Assembly (NCBI GenBank): GCA_964547645.1
Contig: CAZJOM010000009.1
Span: forward strand, 11,223 to 75,222
Source of the DNA: SZUA-430 sp964547645
GTDB lineage: Bacteria > Pseudomonadota > Alphaproteobacteria > Micropepsales > Micropepsaceae
Length of the DNA stretch: 64,000 bases
Direction of reading: 5' to 3'
Of this stretch, positions 43,691-52,451 are shown one piece after another. Below the pieces are notes generated by a model. The model was not told where the DNA came from, searched no databases, and saw only the letters and a program-made list of their open reading frames with translations. The position numbers and the translations under genes were made by a program. Each line of letters begins with the position of its first letter. Position 1 is the stretch's first letter.

Positions 43691-45301
43691 TCAAACCTTT
43701 TCGCTCTCTTTTGGCCGCGAGTCCGCGACCGCCTTCATCGCCTGGCCCAGCCGCCCGTCAAGCTCCGCCACCTTGGACCGCAAGATGGCTGCCTCGTCGC
43801 GCGACTTCGCCGCTTCGTGCAGCAACGCCTCGAGCGTGAGCACCCGGCTGCGCAATGACTCGTATTCGTGCGACGACTGGCTCGACGTCATCAGCCGTCC
43901 TTCCACATCCGCAAGCCGCGCCTTCAACAAACCGACATCCTCGCCCGACGGCCGTTCCTCCGCAGCGCGCTGCGTAGCCGCCAGGCGCGCCTCAAGCGTC
44001 GTGACCTGCGCACGCAGCGTCGTCGCCTCGCCGGCCTGCCGCCGCGCCTTCTCAAGTGCCTGCTCAAGCTCGCCGATTCGCGCCTGCAAACGCTCGTCGC
44101 CGCCGCTCTTACTTTCGGCCAGCGCCAGGCGCGAGCGCATCGTCTGAGCCTCGCTCACCTGGCGTTGCGCCTCGGCCAACTTGCCTTCCACCTCGGCAAG
44201 TTTCGCGCGCAGCTGCGTCGTCTCCGCCGCCGTGGTCAACGCGACCACCGCATTCGCCGGTGCGAGTTCCTTGGCGGCCGCAAGCTGCGCCTCAAGCGCC
44301 AGCACCTTTGCGCGCAACGGATCGGACTCTTGCTTCGTCGTCGTCACCGCTTTACTGAGCGCAACTTCCGCCTCCCCAAGCTTGTCCTGCAGATCGGCCA
44401 CCCGCGAGCGCAGCGCATCGGTTTCGCGCGCCGCGGTGATGCCCATGGCAAGACGCCCTTCCAGCTCGCCGATCCGCGCCTGCAACACGCGCGTCTGCTC
44501 GGTGGCCTTCTCGCTCCCCTTCGAGGTCGCTGCGAGCTGCGCTTCAAGCTCGCTCACCCGCGATTGCAGTGCCTGCGCTTGCGTCACGCTCTGCTGGCTG
44601 CCGTCGCTCGCGGTCTTGAGCTGCGTTTCGAGTTCGGTGACGCGCGCCTGCAATGCTTTCACGCGCTCGGCTGCGGCCGGATCGACCTTCGCGGCCGACA
44701 CCACTTGTGTTTCTAACTCGCCCATCCGCGCGGCCATCTTCTTGACCTGCTCGCTCGTTTGATCGCGCACCTTCGCCGTCTCGGCAAGCAACCCCTCAAG
44801 CTCCATCACCCGCTTGCGCATGCCTTCCGTGGCAAGCGCGTTGACCGGACCCATGCTGGTTTGCATCGCGGGCGCCTGAGCCAGCGCTTCTGCTTTCGCC
44901 TGATACTCGTCCCACTTGGCCCGCGCTTCGAGATAGCGCGTGCGGAAGCCCTCGACATCCGTGCGCAACCGGTCGCGTTCTTCGCTCGCCTTCTTCTCCG
45001 TCGCCTTCGCAACTTCCAGTTCGCGCTCAAGCTGCGTGATCCGCGACGACATCTCTTCGCGTGCGGCCACCCGCGAGGCGCGCACGCCTTGCGGCAGGCC
45101 CTCCAGCTCCGTCACCCGCCCGCGAAACTCCTCGATTTCCTTTTCCAGCGCTATGTTGCGATTGCGGATGTCGAGCAGTTCGGACTCCGACTCCGCATGG
45201 CTGCGCGACTTCTGATCGCGATTGAGCGCAAAGCCGACGACGATCCCGATCAGCCAAGCAATGCCGAGGAACAACCAAGTCTGGGCGATCAAATACATCA
45301 T
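43691..45301 (-). CDS. Membrane-anchored coiled-coil protein
   Basis: A 536-residue protein. One N-terminal helix (MMYLIAQTWLFLGIAWLIGIVVGFAL) is followed by about 500 residues of repeated coiled coil in blocks such as LQARVTELETQLKTAS and LRAKVLALEAQLAAAKE, with spacing of about 35 residues (at least 10 blocks visible). Short Ala-rich breaks interrupt the coil. The start is ATG 45301, because the frame before it is the shadow of the OmpA gene. Strong internal repetition at DNA level results from the LRSRV/LEAQL codons. It lies 22 bases from the OmpA-family gene and is co-directional; topology is probably a cytoplasmic coil. Function unknown. Confidence 0.8.
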   Translation of the reverse strand: MMYLIAQTWLFLGIAWLIGIVVGFALNRDQKSRSHAESESELLDIRNRNIALEKEIEEFRGRVTELEGLPQGVRASRVAAREEMSSRITQLERELEVAKATEKKASEERDRLRTDVEGFRTRYLEARAKWDEYQAKAEALAQAPAMQTSMGPVNALATEGMRKRVMELEGLLAETAKVRDQTSEQVKKMAARMGELETQVVSAAKVDPAAAERVKALQARVTELETQLKTASDGSQQSVTQAQALQSRVSELEAQLAATSKGSEKATEQTRVLQARIGELEGRLAMGITAARETDALRSRVADLQDKLGEAEVALSKAVTTTKQESDPLRAKVLALEAQLAAAKELAPANAVVALTTAAETTQLRAKLAEVEGKLAEAQRQVSEAQTMRSRLALAESKSGGDERLQARIGELEQALEKARRQAGEATTLRAQVTTLEARLAATQRAAEERPSGEDVGLLKARLADVEGRLMTSSQSSHEYESLRSRVLTLEALLHEAAKSRDEAAILRSKVAELDGRLGQAMKAVADSRPKESEKV

Positions 45302-45323
45302 GGGCAGGGTGTTCCGATCGTCG

Positions 45324-46466
45324 TCATGGCAGCACAGTAATTTCAATGCGCCGGTTGCGGGCTTGGCCTTCGGGCGTGTCGACATCGCCGATCGGCTGCG
45401 AGGATCCCGCGCCGATCGTGATCAACCTTTCGCGCGCGACGCCTTTGGTGGCGAGATAATCGGCCACCGCCTCCGCGCGGTCGCGACTCAGATTGTCGAC
45501 CGCGCCTTCAAGGCTGGATCCGTCCGTGTGACCGGTAATGCGAAAGCGCAGCGTCCCGCAATCGGTCGCGGTATGCGCCATCCGGTCCAGAACTTTGTAG
45601 CTCGACACCTTGATCGTCGTTGATGTGCTCGCAAACGCGATCGTATTCGCGGCCATCGCCTGATCGACCAGCTTCTGGCAATCCGCCGCCGCCAAGCGTT
45701 GCACGGGCGCCGCTTCCGGCACCTCGGATAGGGGCGTCATTTCGTCGGTCGACGGCGCATCCGGCAGAGCGATCGCATTCGTCAGTGTGATTTCAGGGAT
45801 ACCTTGATAGGGCGCTGGGATTTTCTTCACCGCCGCATAGATCGCCGCCTGCACGGTCGCATCGCGCGCCTCACCGCGGATGGTCAGAACCTGGTTCTCG
45901 AACCGCGCCTCGCCCGACTCCAACTGGTTGAGTTGGCGCAACGCCAAGATCACGGCTTGCTGCCAATCGCCGGTTGGATGGCCGCTCGCGATTTTCATCT
46001 GATCGTCGACCCCGGTCGGGAACAGTTTCTGCGCCTCCGCCTTGATCGCCCGGTGAAAGCGTTGGCCGGGGACATAGTCGTTCAACTGCACGCGTCCGTC
46101 CGCGCCGCGCTTGGCGCTCCAGATGTAGGGCGATTTCGGCGGCTCGACCGTCAGATCGTCGCGCACCTGCGTGATCCCGCCCCACCACGCGCCGCCCGCA
46201 CCCGCCGCCTCGCGCACCGCTTGGCGCAAGTCGTCGCGGTCGGCCTCCGTCGGCGCGACCCCGCTCAAATACGCAATCTGCCCGTCGACTTTCACGCTCG
46301 CCCAATCGGCGTTGAGCCGCTTCAGCACTTGCTCGCTCTTGGTCTGCAACTCGGCAGGGATCGTCTGCACGCTGCGCCAATAGCTGCGCCCGTGCGCATA
46401 GAAGGTCGCGAAATACCCGGTCACGAGCAATGCCGTGATGCCGGCGAATACGATCCACCGTGCCAT
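45324..46466 (-). CDS. OmpA-family protein with BON-like domains
   Basis: A 380-residue exported protein. N-terminal membrane segment (WIVFAGITALLVTGYFATFY), two BON-like stretches (VDGQIAYLSGVAPTEADRDDL; NQVLTIRGEARDATVQAAIYAAVK) and a C-terminal OmpA peptidoglycan-binding domain (TIAFASTSTTIK, FRITGHTDGSSLEGAVDNLSRDRAEAVADYL, IGAGSSQPIGD…NRRIEI). BON domains bind phospholipid or protein ligands in the periplasm. The coiled-coil gene follows. Together they suggest an envelope-spanning pair. Confidence 0.88.
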   Translation of the reverse strand: MARWIVFAGITALLVTGYFATFYAHGRSYWRSVQTIPAELQTKSEQVLKRLNADWASVKVDGQIAYLSGVAPTEADRDDLRQAVREAAGAGGAWWGGITQVRDDLTVEPPKSPYIWSAKRGADGRVQLNDYVPGQRFHRAIKAEAQKLFPTGVDDQMKIASGHPTGDWQQAVILALRQLNQLESGEARFENQVLTIRGEARDATVQAAIYAAVKKIPAPYQGIPEITLTNAIALPDAPSTDEMTPLSEVPEAAPVQRLAAADCQKLVDQAMAANTIAFASTSTTIKVSSYKVLDRMAHTATDCGTLRFRITGHTDGSSLEGAVDNLSRDRAEAVADYLATKGVARERLITIGAGSSQPIGDVDTPEGQARNRRIEITVLP

Positions 46467-46705
46467 GAACGATCTCTGGCCGAAGACGCCTTGAGCCGCC
46501 TACCCAAACAGCCCCGAAAGACGTCTTCTCTGCCCAGTTGAATTTCTACCATTACCGGCCGCCGCCGTGAACCGCGGAAGTGGCAGTTTCGTGCGCCGCG
46601 GTGAACGTGGCGCCGCCCGTTAGGGTTGCAAGCGCTCAGATTGAAACGCCGGGGCCGCTCGCCTAACGTCCGCCCCCTTAACCAATCGAGTCCGAGCGGG
46701 GAGCA

Positions 46706-47338
46706 ATGCTGAAATTCTTGGGGTCCATCAATTGGTTCGGCGTCGGCGCCGCCGCGATGTTCATCGGCGTCTCGATCGGCACTGCCATCCTGGTGACCCA
46801 GAAAAGCCAGCCGACGCTTCACCTGCCGCTCATTAAAGACGTTAACCTGCCGGCCGGGTTTACCGGCAAACATGCCTTCGGCCTGTGGACGCTGGTCTGC
46901 CAGGATCTGCAACCCGGCTCCAACCCAGCCGACCCGGCAGCCAAAAGGCTCTGCCGCACGAACGCCCGCATGCTGGTGCGCGGTCCGAACAATCAGCCTG
47001 TTCTGGCAGCCGGCTTCAACATTGTGCGCATGGACACCCAACCCAAACCCGGCATCGTCTTCGTGTTGCCCTTGGGGGCGCGCGCTTCGGCGACCGCGAA
47101 TTTCGCTATCGACAAGAATACGGCCTTCAAGGCGCCCATCCGCTGCACGCAGCGCGAATGCCTGGTCCAAGGCGCGCTCCCCGACGAAGCGCTGGAGCAA
47201 ATGCGCAATGGCATCACGCTTTCGCTGATCTACACGGTGAAAGACAAAGCGCAGAAGGATCGCAAGGTGCGCGTCGACCAACTGCTGCACGGCTTCCGCC
47301 AGTCCTACGACGCGATGGTCAAAGCAGTCGCGGCCTAA
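46706..47338 (+). CDS. Invasion-associated locus B (IalB)-family protein
   Basis: A 210-residue protein with an N-terminal membrane anchor or signal (GVGAAAMFIGVSIGTAILV) and the IalB domain: FGLWTLVCQDL, KRLCRTNARMLVRG, IVFVLPLGARASATANFAID, IRCTQRECLVQGALPDEALEQM. Four Cys form the usual disulfides. The family is common in alphaproteobacteria, including non-pathogens; despite the name no invasion role should be inferred. AGCGGGGAG precedes ATG 46706. Confidence 0.9.
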   Translation: MLKFLGSINWFGVGAAAMFIGVSIGTAILVTQKSQPTLHLPLIKDVNLPAGFTGKHAFGLWTLVCQDLQPGSNPADPAAKRLCRTNARMLVRGPNNQPVLAAGFNIVRMDTQPKPGIVFVLPLGARASATANFAIDKNTAFKAPIRCTQRECLVQGALPDEALEQMRNGITLSLIYTVKDKAQKDRKVRVDQLLHGFRQSYDAMVKAVAA

Positions 47339-47518
47339 CCGGGGCCAAACTCCAGCAAAACCGCCAACATGAACGCCGGCACTTTTTGCGCGTCCGGCAT
47401 AAGAACATAAGCAGAACTTTTGCCTTTGAATTGCAAGCCGCGCCGGAAAGAATCTTGGCACGGTCGCGCCGCAGCCGTGCGACGATGGATCCGGTCGATA
47501 GGCGCGAGAGGTAACGCG

Positions 47519-47986
47519 ATGAGAAAGAGTTTCGCCTTCCTGACCTTGGCTCTAACGGGCATCGCCGCTGCGGACATCGGTGGCAAGATCCACCCGCCGG
47601 CGAGCCCCGCCTGCGCCACTTTCAAGCCGCACGAACTCTGCTTCGAAACGCCGAAGGACGAGGTTGCGCGCGCCGAGTATCGGTCGGAACCCTTCTACGC
47701 CGTGATGCTCAAATCGGCGGAGCGCTGCAGCATCACCGAGAAAGAGCGCCTCGAAATCCAAACGCTCTTCCCGCGCAACAAAGTCTTCTCGAACCGCTTC
47801 GAGTGCGGCGAAGACGCGGAGGAAAACATCACCTACACCAACGTCGCCGAAAGAGTCGGCTTCCTCGCCGTCTACGCCGGCACGACCGAGGCCGAGGCCG
47901 CCACATTGCTGCGCGCAGTCGAAACCACCACCCGCTTCCCCGGCGCCAACATCAGAAAAATGCAGGCGGTCCTGGTTTATCCGTGA
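47519..47986 (+). CDS. Small secreted Cys-containing protein
   Basis: A 155-residue exported protein with signal peptide (MRKSFAFLTLALTGIAAA). The mature part has four Cys (SPACATFKPHELCFET … SAERCSITEKE … FECGEDAEE) and a C-terminal alpha/beta segment (RVGFLAVYAGTTEAEAATLLRAVETT) that resembles a ferredoxin-like fold of SPOR type, though I cannot assign it. GAGAGG precedes ATG 47519. It is followed 113 bases later by another secreted Cys-rich protein. Confidence 0.7.
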   Translation: MRKSFAFLTLALTGIAAADIGGKIHPPASPACATFKPHELCFETPKDEVARAEYRSEPFYAVMLKSAERCSITEKERLEIQTLFPRNKVFSNRFECGEDAEENITYTNVAERVGFLAVYAGTTEAEAATLLRAVETTTRFPGANIRKMQAVLVYP

Positions 47987-48099
47987 GGTTGGCGGGCGGC
48001 GGAGCCCCAGCCTTGCGGCGAACGAGCACTGACCCGCCCGCTGCATGGACACTGCGCCGAACGGTCGCTAGCGTCCTCATCGCAATCCGGGGGTCCGCT

Positions 48100-49929
48100 A
48101 TGCGTTTTGCCGCCAGTCTGTGCCTGCTCGCCGCTCTCTGCGCCACAGCCGCCCGCGCCGATGACTTCGCTTCCGATCTCGCCAACTGCGCCGCAACCCC
48201 GATCTCGGTGACGGAGTTCGCCGTGGGACCCGGCCGCGAAGCCGCGAAGTTCGTCGTCAATCATGGCGAGTGCGTTCCCGACGTCGTCGCCGGCGACCCG
48301 CTACTCGTCGGACTGTCGGGTGGCGTCGCCGTCTTGATGGCCGCCAAGAAACTTCCGACAGGCGCACAAGCATGTATGGACGCAAGCATCGGCGCCGCCT
48401 CGCGCGAGGTCGCCGACAAGATGATCGCGGTGCCAGGGCTGACATCGCTGCTGCCGTCGAAGGGCGAGAAACTACTGAAGGAAATCGCCTACGACCAGGC
48501 AACGCAGGCCACGCTCTATGACGTGCCGGGCATTTCGGTCGTGACCGGCAGATTGGAATGCTCTTGCGCGGTCGCGTCCACCGGTATGAGCGCCGTCGAA
48601 TTGAAGGAGAGCGTCAAAGACGTTCTGAACAAGACCGGCAGCTGCGGCAAGGTCGTGGGAAAGATTATCGGCGGCGCCTACGACACCGCAAAGGCAGCAG
48701 CGAAGGCGGCAGGCGACGCCGCGAAGGCTGCCTACAGTGCCGCGAAGAACGCGATCAACTCGGTCGGCTGCACCCTCGGCCTCGGCGGATGCGACGACGA
48801 CAACGGACCGCCGTTCTTCTGCGTGGGGTACAAACCGATGCGCGCATCGAATGTTCAGCCCAAAGACATCGCGGCAATGTTTCCCGCTGTATTCGGTGGC
48901 GACTACATCACCCGTGAAGTCGATCGCTGCGAGAAGGAATGGCAAGCCGATATCGCCAAGGCTGCCGCGGACAAGGCCGCCAAGGAAGAGGCTGCCCGCA
49001 TCGAAAAGGAGCTTGAGAAGGCGGAGAGCCAAGGCGCAGCCGTTGCATTGGGCTTTGCCTTCCGCTGGAGCCCGAAATGCGCCGACGACAAGTGCAAGAA
49101 GGCGGTTGCGACCTTCGCCGACCAGTACACGGCGGAGATGAAGGACCCCTACACGATCGAAAAGCAGTATGGATCGTTCGGTGCAGCGAAAGCGAAACTC
49201 GACAAGAAGTACGATGGCCTGGCGAAGGTCGCCGTCGCCCTGTCGATCGATCGCCGCAACAAGGCCTTACGCGCGGATGTCAACGCGCCGCCGGCCGAAC
49301 GGCTGCCGGCATTTGCTTGCGACCCTTTCTTAGGCCGCGCGCGTCAGTCGATCTGCAAGGCTGACGAAGGCTTCAAAGTCTGCAAGGGCTACGTTTCGAA
49401 GGACGCGTGGGATATGTGCGTGCTCGGCGGTCAGCAGGCGCGTTTCTACTCGGCTGGCGCGGGATTGCTCCGGATACTGCGCGACAGCGGCTGCGCCCCG
49501 GAAGCCTCGTCGCTCCGCTCGCGCGAAGCGCCGGTGCGCGGCATGGCAGTACAGGCGAGGCTGCGGGCGCAATGTTTCACGCCAGTCGCGCGCGCGAAAT
49601 GCGATCGTCTCGCTAAGGGTGGATCGCCGATCGCTTGCGAAGGCTCGACGCGCCTGGCTCTCAACCGTGGTGTCTTGCAGACCCTCCCCATCAAACCCGT
49701 GCAGGAAATGCCGCCGGCAATGGCGCCGCAACCCATGCCACCCATGGTGCGCCCGATGCCGTCGCCCTTGCCCGTGGCGCCGCCGCTGGTGGAGAAGAGC
49801 ACGCTATGCCGCTTCACCTCCGGCCCGCGCCGCGGCGAAACGCAAGACTACGCACCGATGGCACCGATCCCGGTCGGCTCGTCCTGCCAAGACGCCCGCG
49901 GAAGCTTTGGCACGGTGGTCGCGCGCTGA
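48100..49929 (+). CDS. Large secreted Cys-rich protein of unknown function
   Basis: A 609-residue exported protein. Signal peptide (MRFAASLCLLAALCATAARA), then Cys-containing segments (LANCAATPISVTEFAVG, LECSCAV), an Ala/Lys amphipathic helix (GAYDTAKAAAKAAGDAAKAA), a charged helix (AADKAAKEEAARIEKELEKA), a second Cys-rich half (ACDPFLGRARQSICKADEGFKVCKGYV) and a Pro/Met-rich hinge (MPPAMAPQPMPPMVRP). It ends in a short module (CRFTSGPRRGETQDY…PVGSSCQDARGS) recurrent in exported alphaproteobacterial proteins. The open frame to 47803 is the shadow of the preceding gene. No enzymatic motif seen. Confidence 0.75.
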   Translation: MRFAASLCLLAALCATAARADDFASDLANCAATPISVTEFAVGPGREAAKFVVNHGECVPDVVAGDPLLVGLSGGVAVLMAAKKLPTGAQACMDASIGAASREVADKMIAVPGLTSLLPSKGEKLLKEIAYDQATQATLYDVPGISVVTGRLECSCAVASTGMSAVELKESVKDVLNKTGSCGKVVGKIIGGAYDTAKAAAKAAGDAAKAAYSAAKNAINSVGCTLGLGGCDDDNGPPFFCVGYKPMRASNVQPKDIAAMFPAVFGGDYITREVDRCEKEWQADIAKAAADKAAKEEAARIEKELEKAESQGAAVALGFAFRWSPKCADDKCKKAVATFADQYTAEMKDPYTIEKQYGSFGAAKAKLDKKYDGLAKVAVALSIDRRNKALRADVNAPPAERLPAFACDPFLGRARQSICKADEGFKVCKGYVSKDAWDMCVLGGQQARFYSAGAGLLRILRDSGCAPEASSLRSREAPVRGMAVQARLRAQCFTPVARAKCDRLAKGGSPIACEGSTRLALNRGVLQTLPIKPVQEMPPAMAPQPMPPMVRPMPSPLPVAPPLVEKSTLCRFTSGPRRGETQDYAPMAPIPVGSSCQDARGSFGTVVAR

Positions 49930-49970
49930 GACAGAAACAACAACTCTCACCACCCACGGGCGCTGAATAG

Positions 49971-52085
49971 CTAACGCACCAAGTCGCCAAGCTCCGCGAG
50001 CAGCGGCCCAAGGTGCTTCTCGTAGTTCCGCCACCGTGCGACGGAGGATCTGTAGATTGGCTTTCTGACCTGCGACGCACTCGCCGTCTTCACCGGCCGC
50101 TCGGTGCGGTGGAAGTCGAGCACGCGCGGATCCCACGCCAACCCGCAGTAGTCCAGAATGCGCCGCGCCTGCCCCTCGGTGTCCGCGACCACCTCTTCGT
50201 ACGACACATCGAGGAACGACCCGCCCGGCAGCACCTCGCGCCAATGCTGCGTCAACCGGTGATACGCGCGATAGTACCGCCCGAGCTCGGCGAGGTCATA
50301 GGTCTGCGGCTGCTCGCCCGCGAACAGCTTTGAGAAGCACGATAGGCACGTGTCCACCGGATTGCGGTTCGTATGAATGATCTTCGCCCCCGGCAGCGCC
50401 AGGTGAATGAGCCCCATGAAGTAAAAATTCGACGGCATCTTGTCGGTGATGCGCTCCGCTGACGGTGCGTGTTTGCCAAGGCGCGCGAGGTAGGCCTGGC
50501 CGATCTTCCCAAGTGCATCCGGCGTCAGCGCCTGTACGAACTCGGGATACGGCGCCTGACTGCCGTCCGCATTGCGCACAGTGTTCACGGTGTCGCTCAT
50601 ATCCTTGAGCTCGCCGGCACCCCGAACGCTGGGATGGCTTGCCAAAATTTGCTCGACCAGCGTCGTGCCGGAGCGCGGCATGCCGAGCACGAAAATGGGG
50701 CGGTCCGAAGCCGCCCCGCCGCCGGATTTCTCGGCAATGACGCCCGCGGTGAACGACGTGCGGATGCGCTCGAAGTACGCAAGGACCGTCGCCTCGTCAT
50801 AGGTCGTCGTCTTGCGTTTCAGCCGGTTGCCGTCGAGCAGATTCGCCATCGCCTCGTCGTAGCGTTGCAAATCGTCATAAGCCTTCGCGATCGCGAAGTT
50901 CAGCTGCATTCGCCGCTCGTCTTTCAGATCGCCCTTCTGGAGATGCGCCTCGATCCCCTTCAGGTGCTTGTCGTCGCTCGACGTAAACGTCATCGCATCG
51001 ACAAGATTGACATAGGTCGCGATCGCGCCCGGGTTGAGCGCCATGCAGGTCTCGAACGCCCGCCGCGCCTCCGCGAACTTGCCCAGCTCTTTCAGCGCAT
51101 TGCCCATGTTGTTGTAGGGGTCGGAAAAGTCGGGCTTTAGCTCGATCGCGCGTTTATACGCCGCGAGCGCTCCGGCCGGGTCGTTCGCATCGAACAAGGC
51201 CCGCCCGATCATGTTATGCGTCTCCGCCTTGCTCGGATTGAGCGCGAGCGATCTCTTTAGAGCCTCGAACGCCGGCTCGAGCTTCTTTTCGTCCACATAG
51301 ATTGCGCCCAAATACGAAAGCGCATCCGCATTGTTCGGATCGCCGGCCAGCACTTCCTTCGCAACCGCGATGGCCTCGTCGTATTTCTTCAAATCCTTAA
51401 GCGCCAAGATCAGATTGTTCTTGGCCTCCACATAAGTGGGTTTCAGCGCAACCGCGCGGCGATAGGCGGGCTCGGCTTCCTCCGGCCGTTCCAGGTCGCG
51501 CAGGATACTGCCCATGTTGTTATAGGCTTCCGCATAGGACGGATTGATCGCAAGCGCGCGCCGATACTCGGCCTCCGCCTCGCTGTAGCGTTTGAACTGG
51601 CGCAGCGCGTTGCCCTTGTTGCTCATCGCCTCCGCAAACCGCGGCTTGAGCGCGATCGCGCGCTCGTAACAAGCGATCGCCGCCTCGAAATCGCCGCTAT
51701 CGAAATAAGCGATGCCCAGATTGTTGTGTGCCTCCGGCGCATCCGGTTTGAGCGCAGTGGCGCGCCGCCCAAAGTCGATCGCCTTCGCCGGTTGTCCGAG
51801 CCGCCGGTACATCTCGCCGACATTGGCCTGATAGAGATGCATGTTCGGGTTTACCGAAATCGCGCGCTCGATCAGCTGCACCGCCAGCGGCGTCTTGCCC
51901 GCGTGATGCGCCACGATACCGAGTTGATGCAACGCTTCCGCATCGTTCGGCCGCTGCTGCAGGATCTGGCGCAAAATCGCCTCCGCCTGCGGAAGCCGTC
52001 CGGCCTGAACATGTCCCGCCGCGATCTTCATCGCGTTGGCGACGCTCATGCGCTGCGGCTGTTTGCCTTGGGTGTTGGGAGTCAT
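49971..52085 (-). CDS. TPR-repeat sulfotransferase family protein
   Basis: A 704-residue protein. About ten tetratricopeptide repeats fill residues 20-430 (for example AEAEYRRALAINPSYAEAYNNMG and AYKRAIELKPDFSDPYNNMGNAL). The C-terminal domain (about 470-700) is a PAPS-dependent sulfotransferase: PIFVLGMPRSGTTLVEQILA is the 5'-phosphosulfate loop and IIHTNRNPVDTCLSCFSKLF the 3'-phosphate region. TPR-sulfotransferase fusions resemble protein or peptide sulfotransferases; the acceptor is unknown. It is cytoplasmic by composition. The divergent neighbour is the autotransporter, a possible but unproven substrate. Confidence 0.9.
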   Translation of the reverse strand: MTPNTQGKQPQRMSVANAMKIAAGHVQAGRLPQAEAILRQILQQRPNDAEALHQLGIVAHHAGKTPLAVQLIERAISVNPNMHLYQANVGEMYRRLGQPAKAIDFGRRATALKPDAPEAHNNLGIAYFDSGDFEAAIACYERAIALKPRFAEAMSNKGNALRQFKRYSEAEAEYRRALAINPSYAEAYNNMGSILRDLERPEEAEPAYRRAVALKPTYVEAKNNLILALKDLKKYDEAIAVAKEVLAGDPNNADALSYLGAIYVDEKKLEPAFEALKRSLALNPSKAETHNMIGRALFDANDPAGALAAYKRAIELKPDFSDPYNNMGNALKELGKFAEARRAFETCMALNPGAIATYVNLVDAMTFTSSDDKHLKGIEAHLQKGDLKDERRMQLNFAIAKAYDDLQRYDEAMANLLDGNRLKRKTTTYDEATVLAYFERIRTSFTAGVIAEKSGGGAASDRPIFVLGMPRSGTTLVEQILASHPSVRGAGELKDMSDTVNTVRNADGSQAPYPEFVQALTPDALGKIGQAYLARLGKHAPSAERITDKMPSNFYFMGLIHLALPGAKIIHTNRNPVDTCLSCFSKLFAGEQPQTYDLAELGRYYRAYHRLTQHWREVLPGGSFLDVSYEEVVADTEGQARRILDYCGLAWDPRVLDFHRTERPVKTASASQVRKPIYRSSVARWRNYEKHLGPLLAELGDLVR

Positions 52086-52451
52086 CCTGCCGCTCTTAGC
52101 GCGAATCCGAAGCGAAGCGTTAATGACGCTATCTCACGCCACGGACCATCCGCCAAGAGCCGCGAACCGTCGTGGCTCCGATTCGGGACCGCGCGAGTCA
52201 GTGCGGTGCGCGCGGCCACCCTTTCTTTTCCACTAACGAGCCGCCGCGTCGTGGCTCGCAAGCGACACTCCCTCAACCTCTCCTAACGAAACGACTCCGC
52301 CGCCTGCCACGATTAACAAGTTAGTAGGCTTAACGGCTTATCCCCGAACGCGAACGAAGTTGCGTAGGCGATGGGTTGGCCGCGTCCCAGGGGCGGGATG
52401 CGGCCAACAGCCTTCCCCGCAGCTTGCCTGTCGAACCGCGAGGGGAAGGTC
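52086..52451 (+). promoter_or_regulatory. Autotransporter leader with 14-bp hairpin
   Basis: A 366-base interval between the divergent sulfotransferase and autotransporter genes. Inside it 52375-52388 and 52395-52408 form a 14-bp stem (one G-T) with an AGGGGC loop, 43 bases before ATG 52452. No T-run follows, so it is not an ordinary terminator; an RNA control or stability element is possible. The region 52310-52345 is AT-richer (GATTAACAAGTTAG, CTTAACGG) and may hold the promoter. Nothing else recognised. Confidence 0.55.

Noticed and set aside
47335..47435. Protein-like minus-strand tail (…YVLMPDAQKVPAFMLAVLLEFGPG) after the IalB gene
   Set aside because: Only about 30 codons look coding-like, with no plausible start; the longer frame is a shadow of the following secreted protein. 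Probably chance.
46421..47461. Minus-strand frame of 346 codons
   Set aside because: Shadow of the IalB-family gene and part of the OmpA gene; Arg/His-rich and no RBS.
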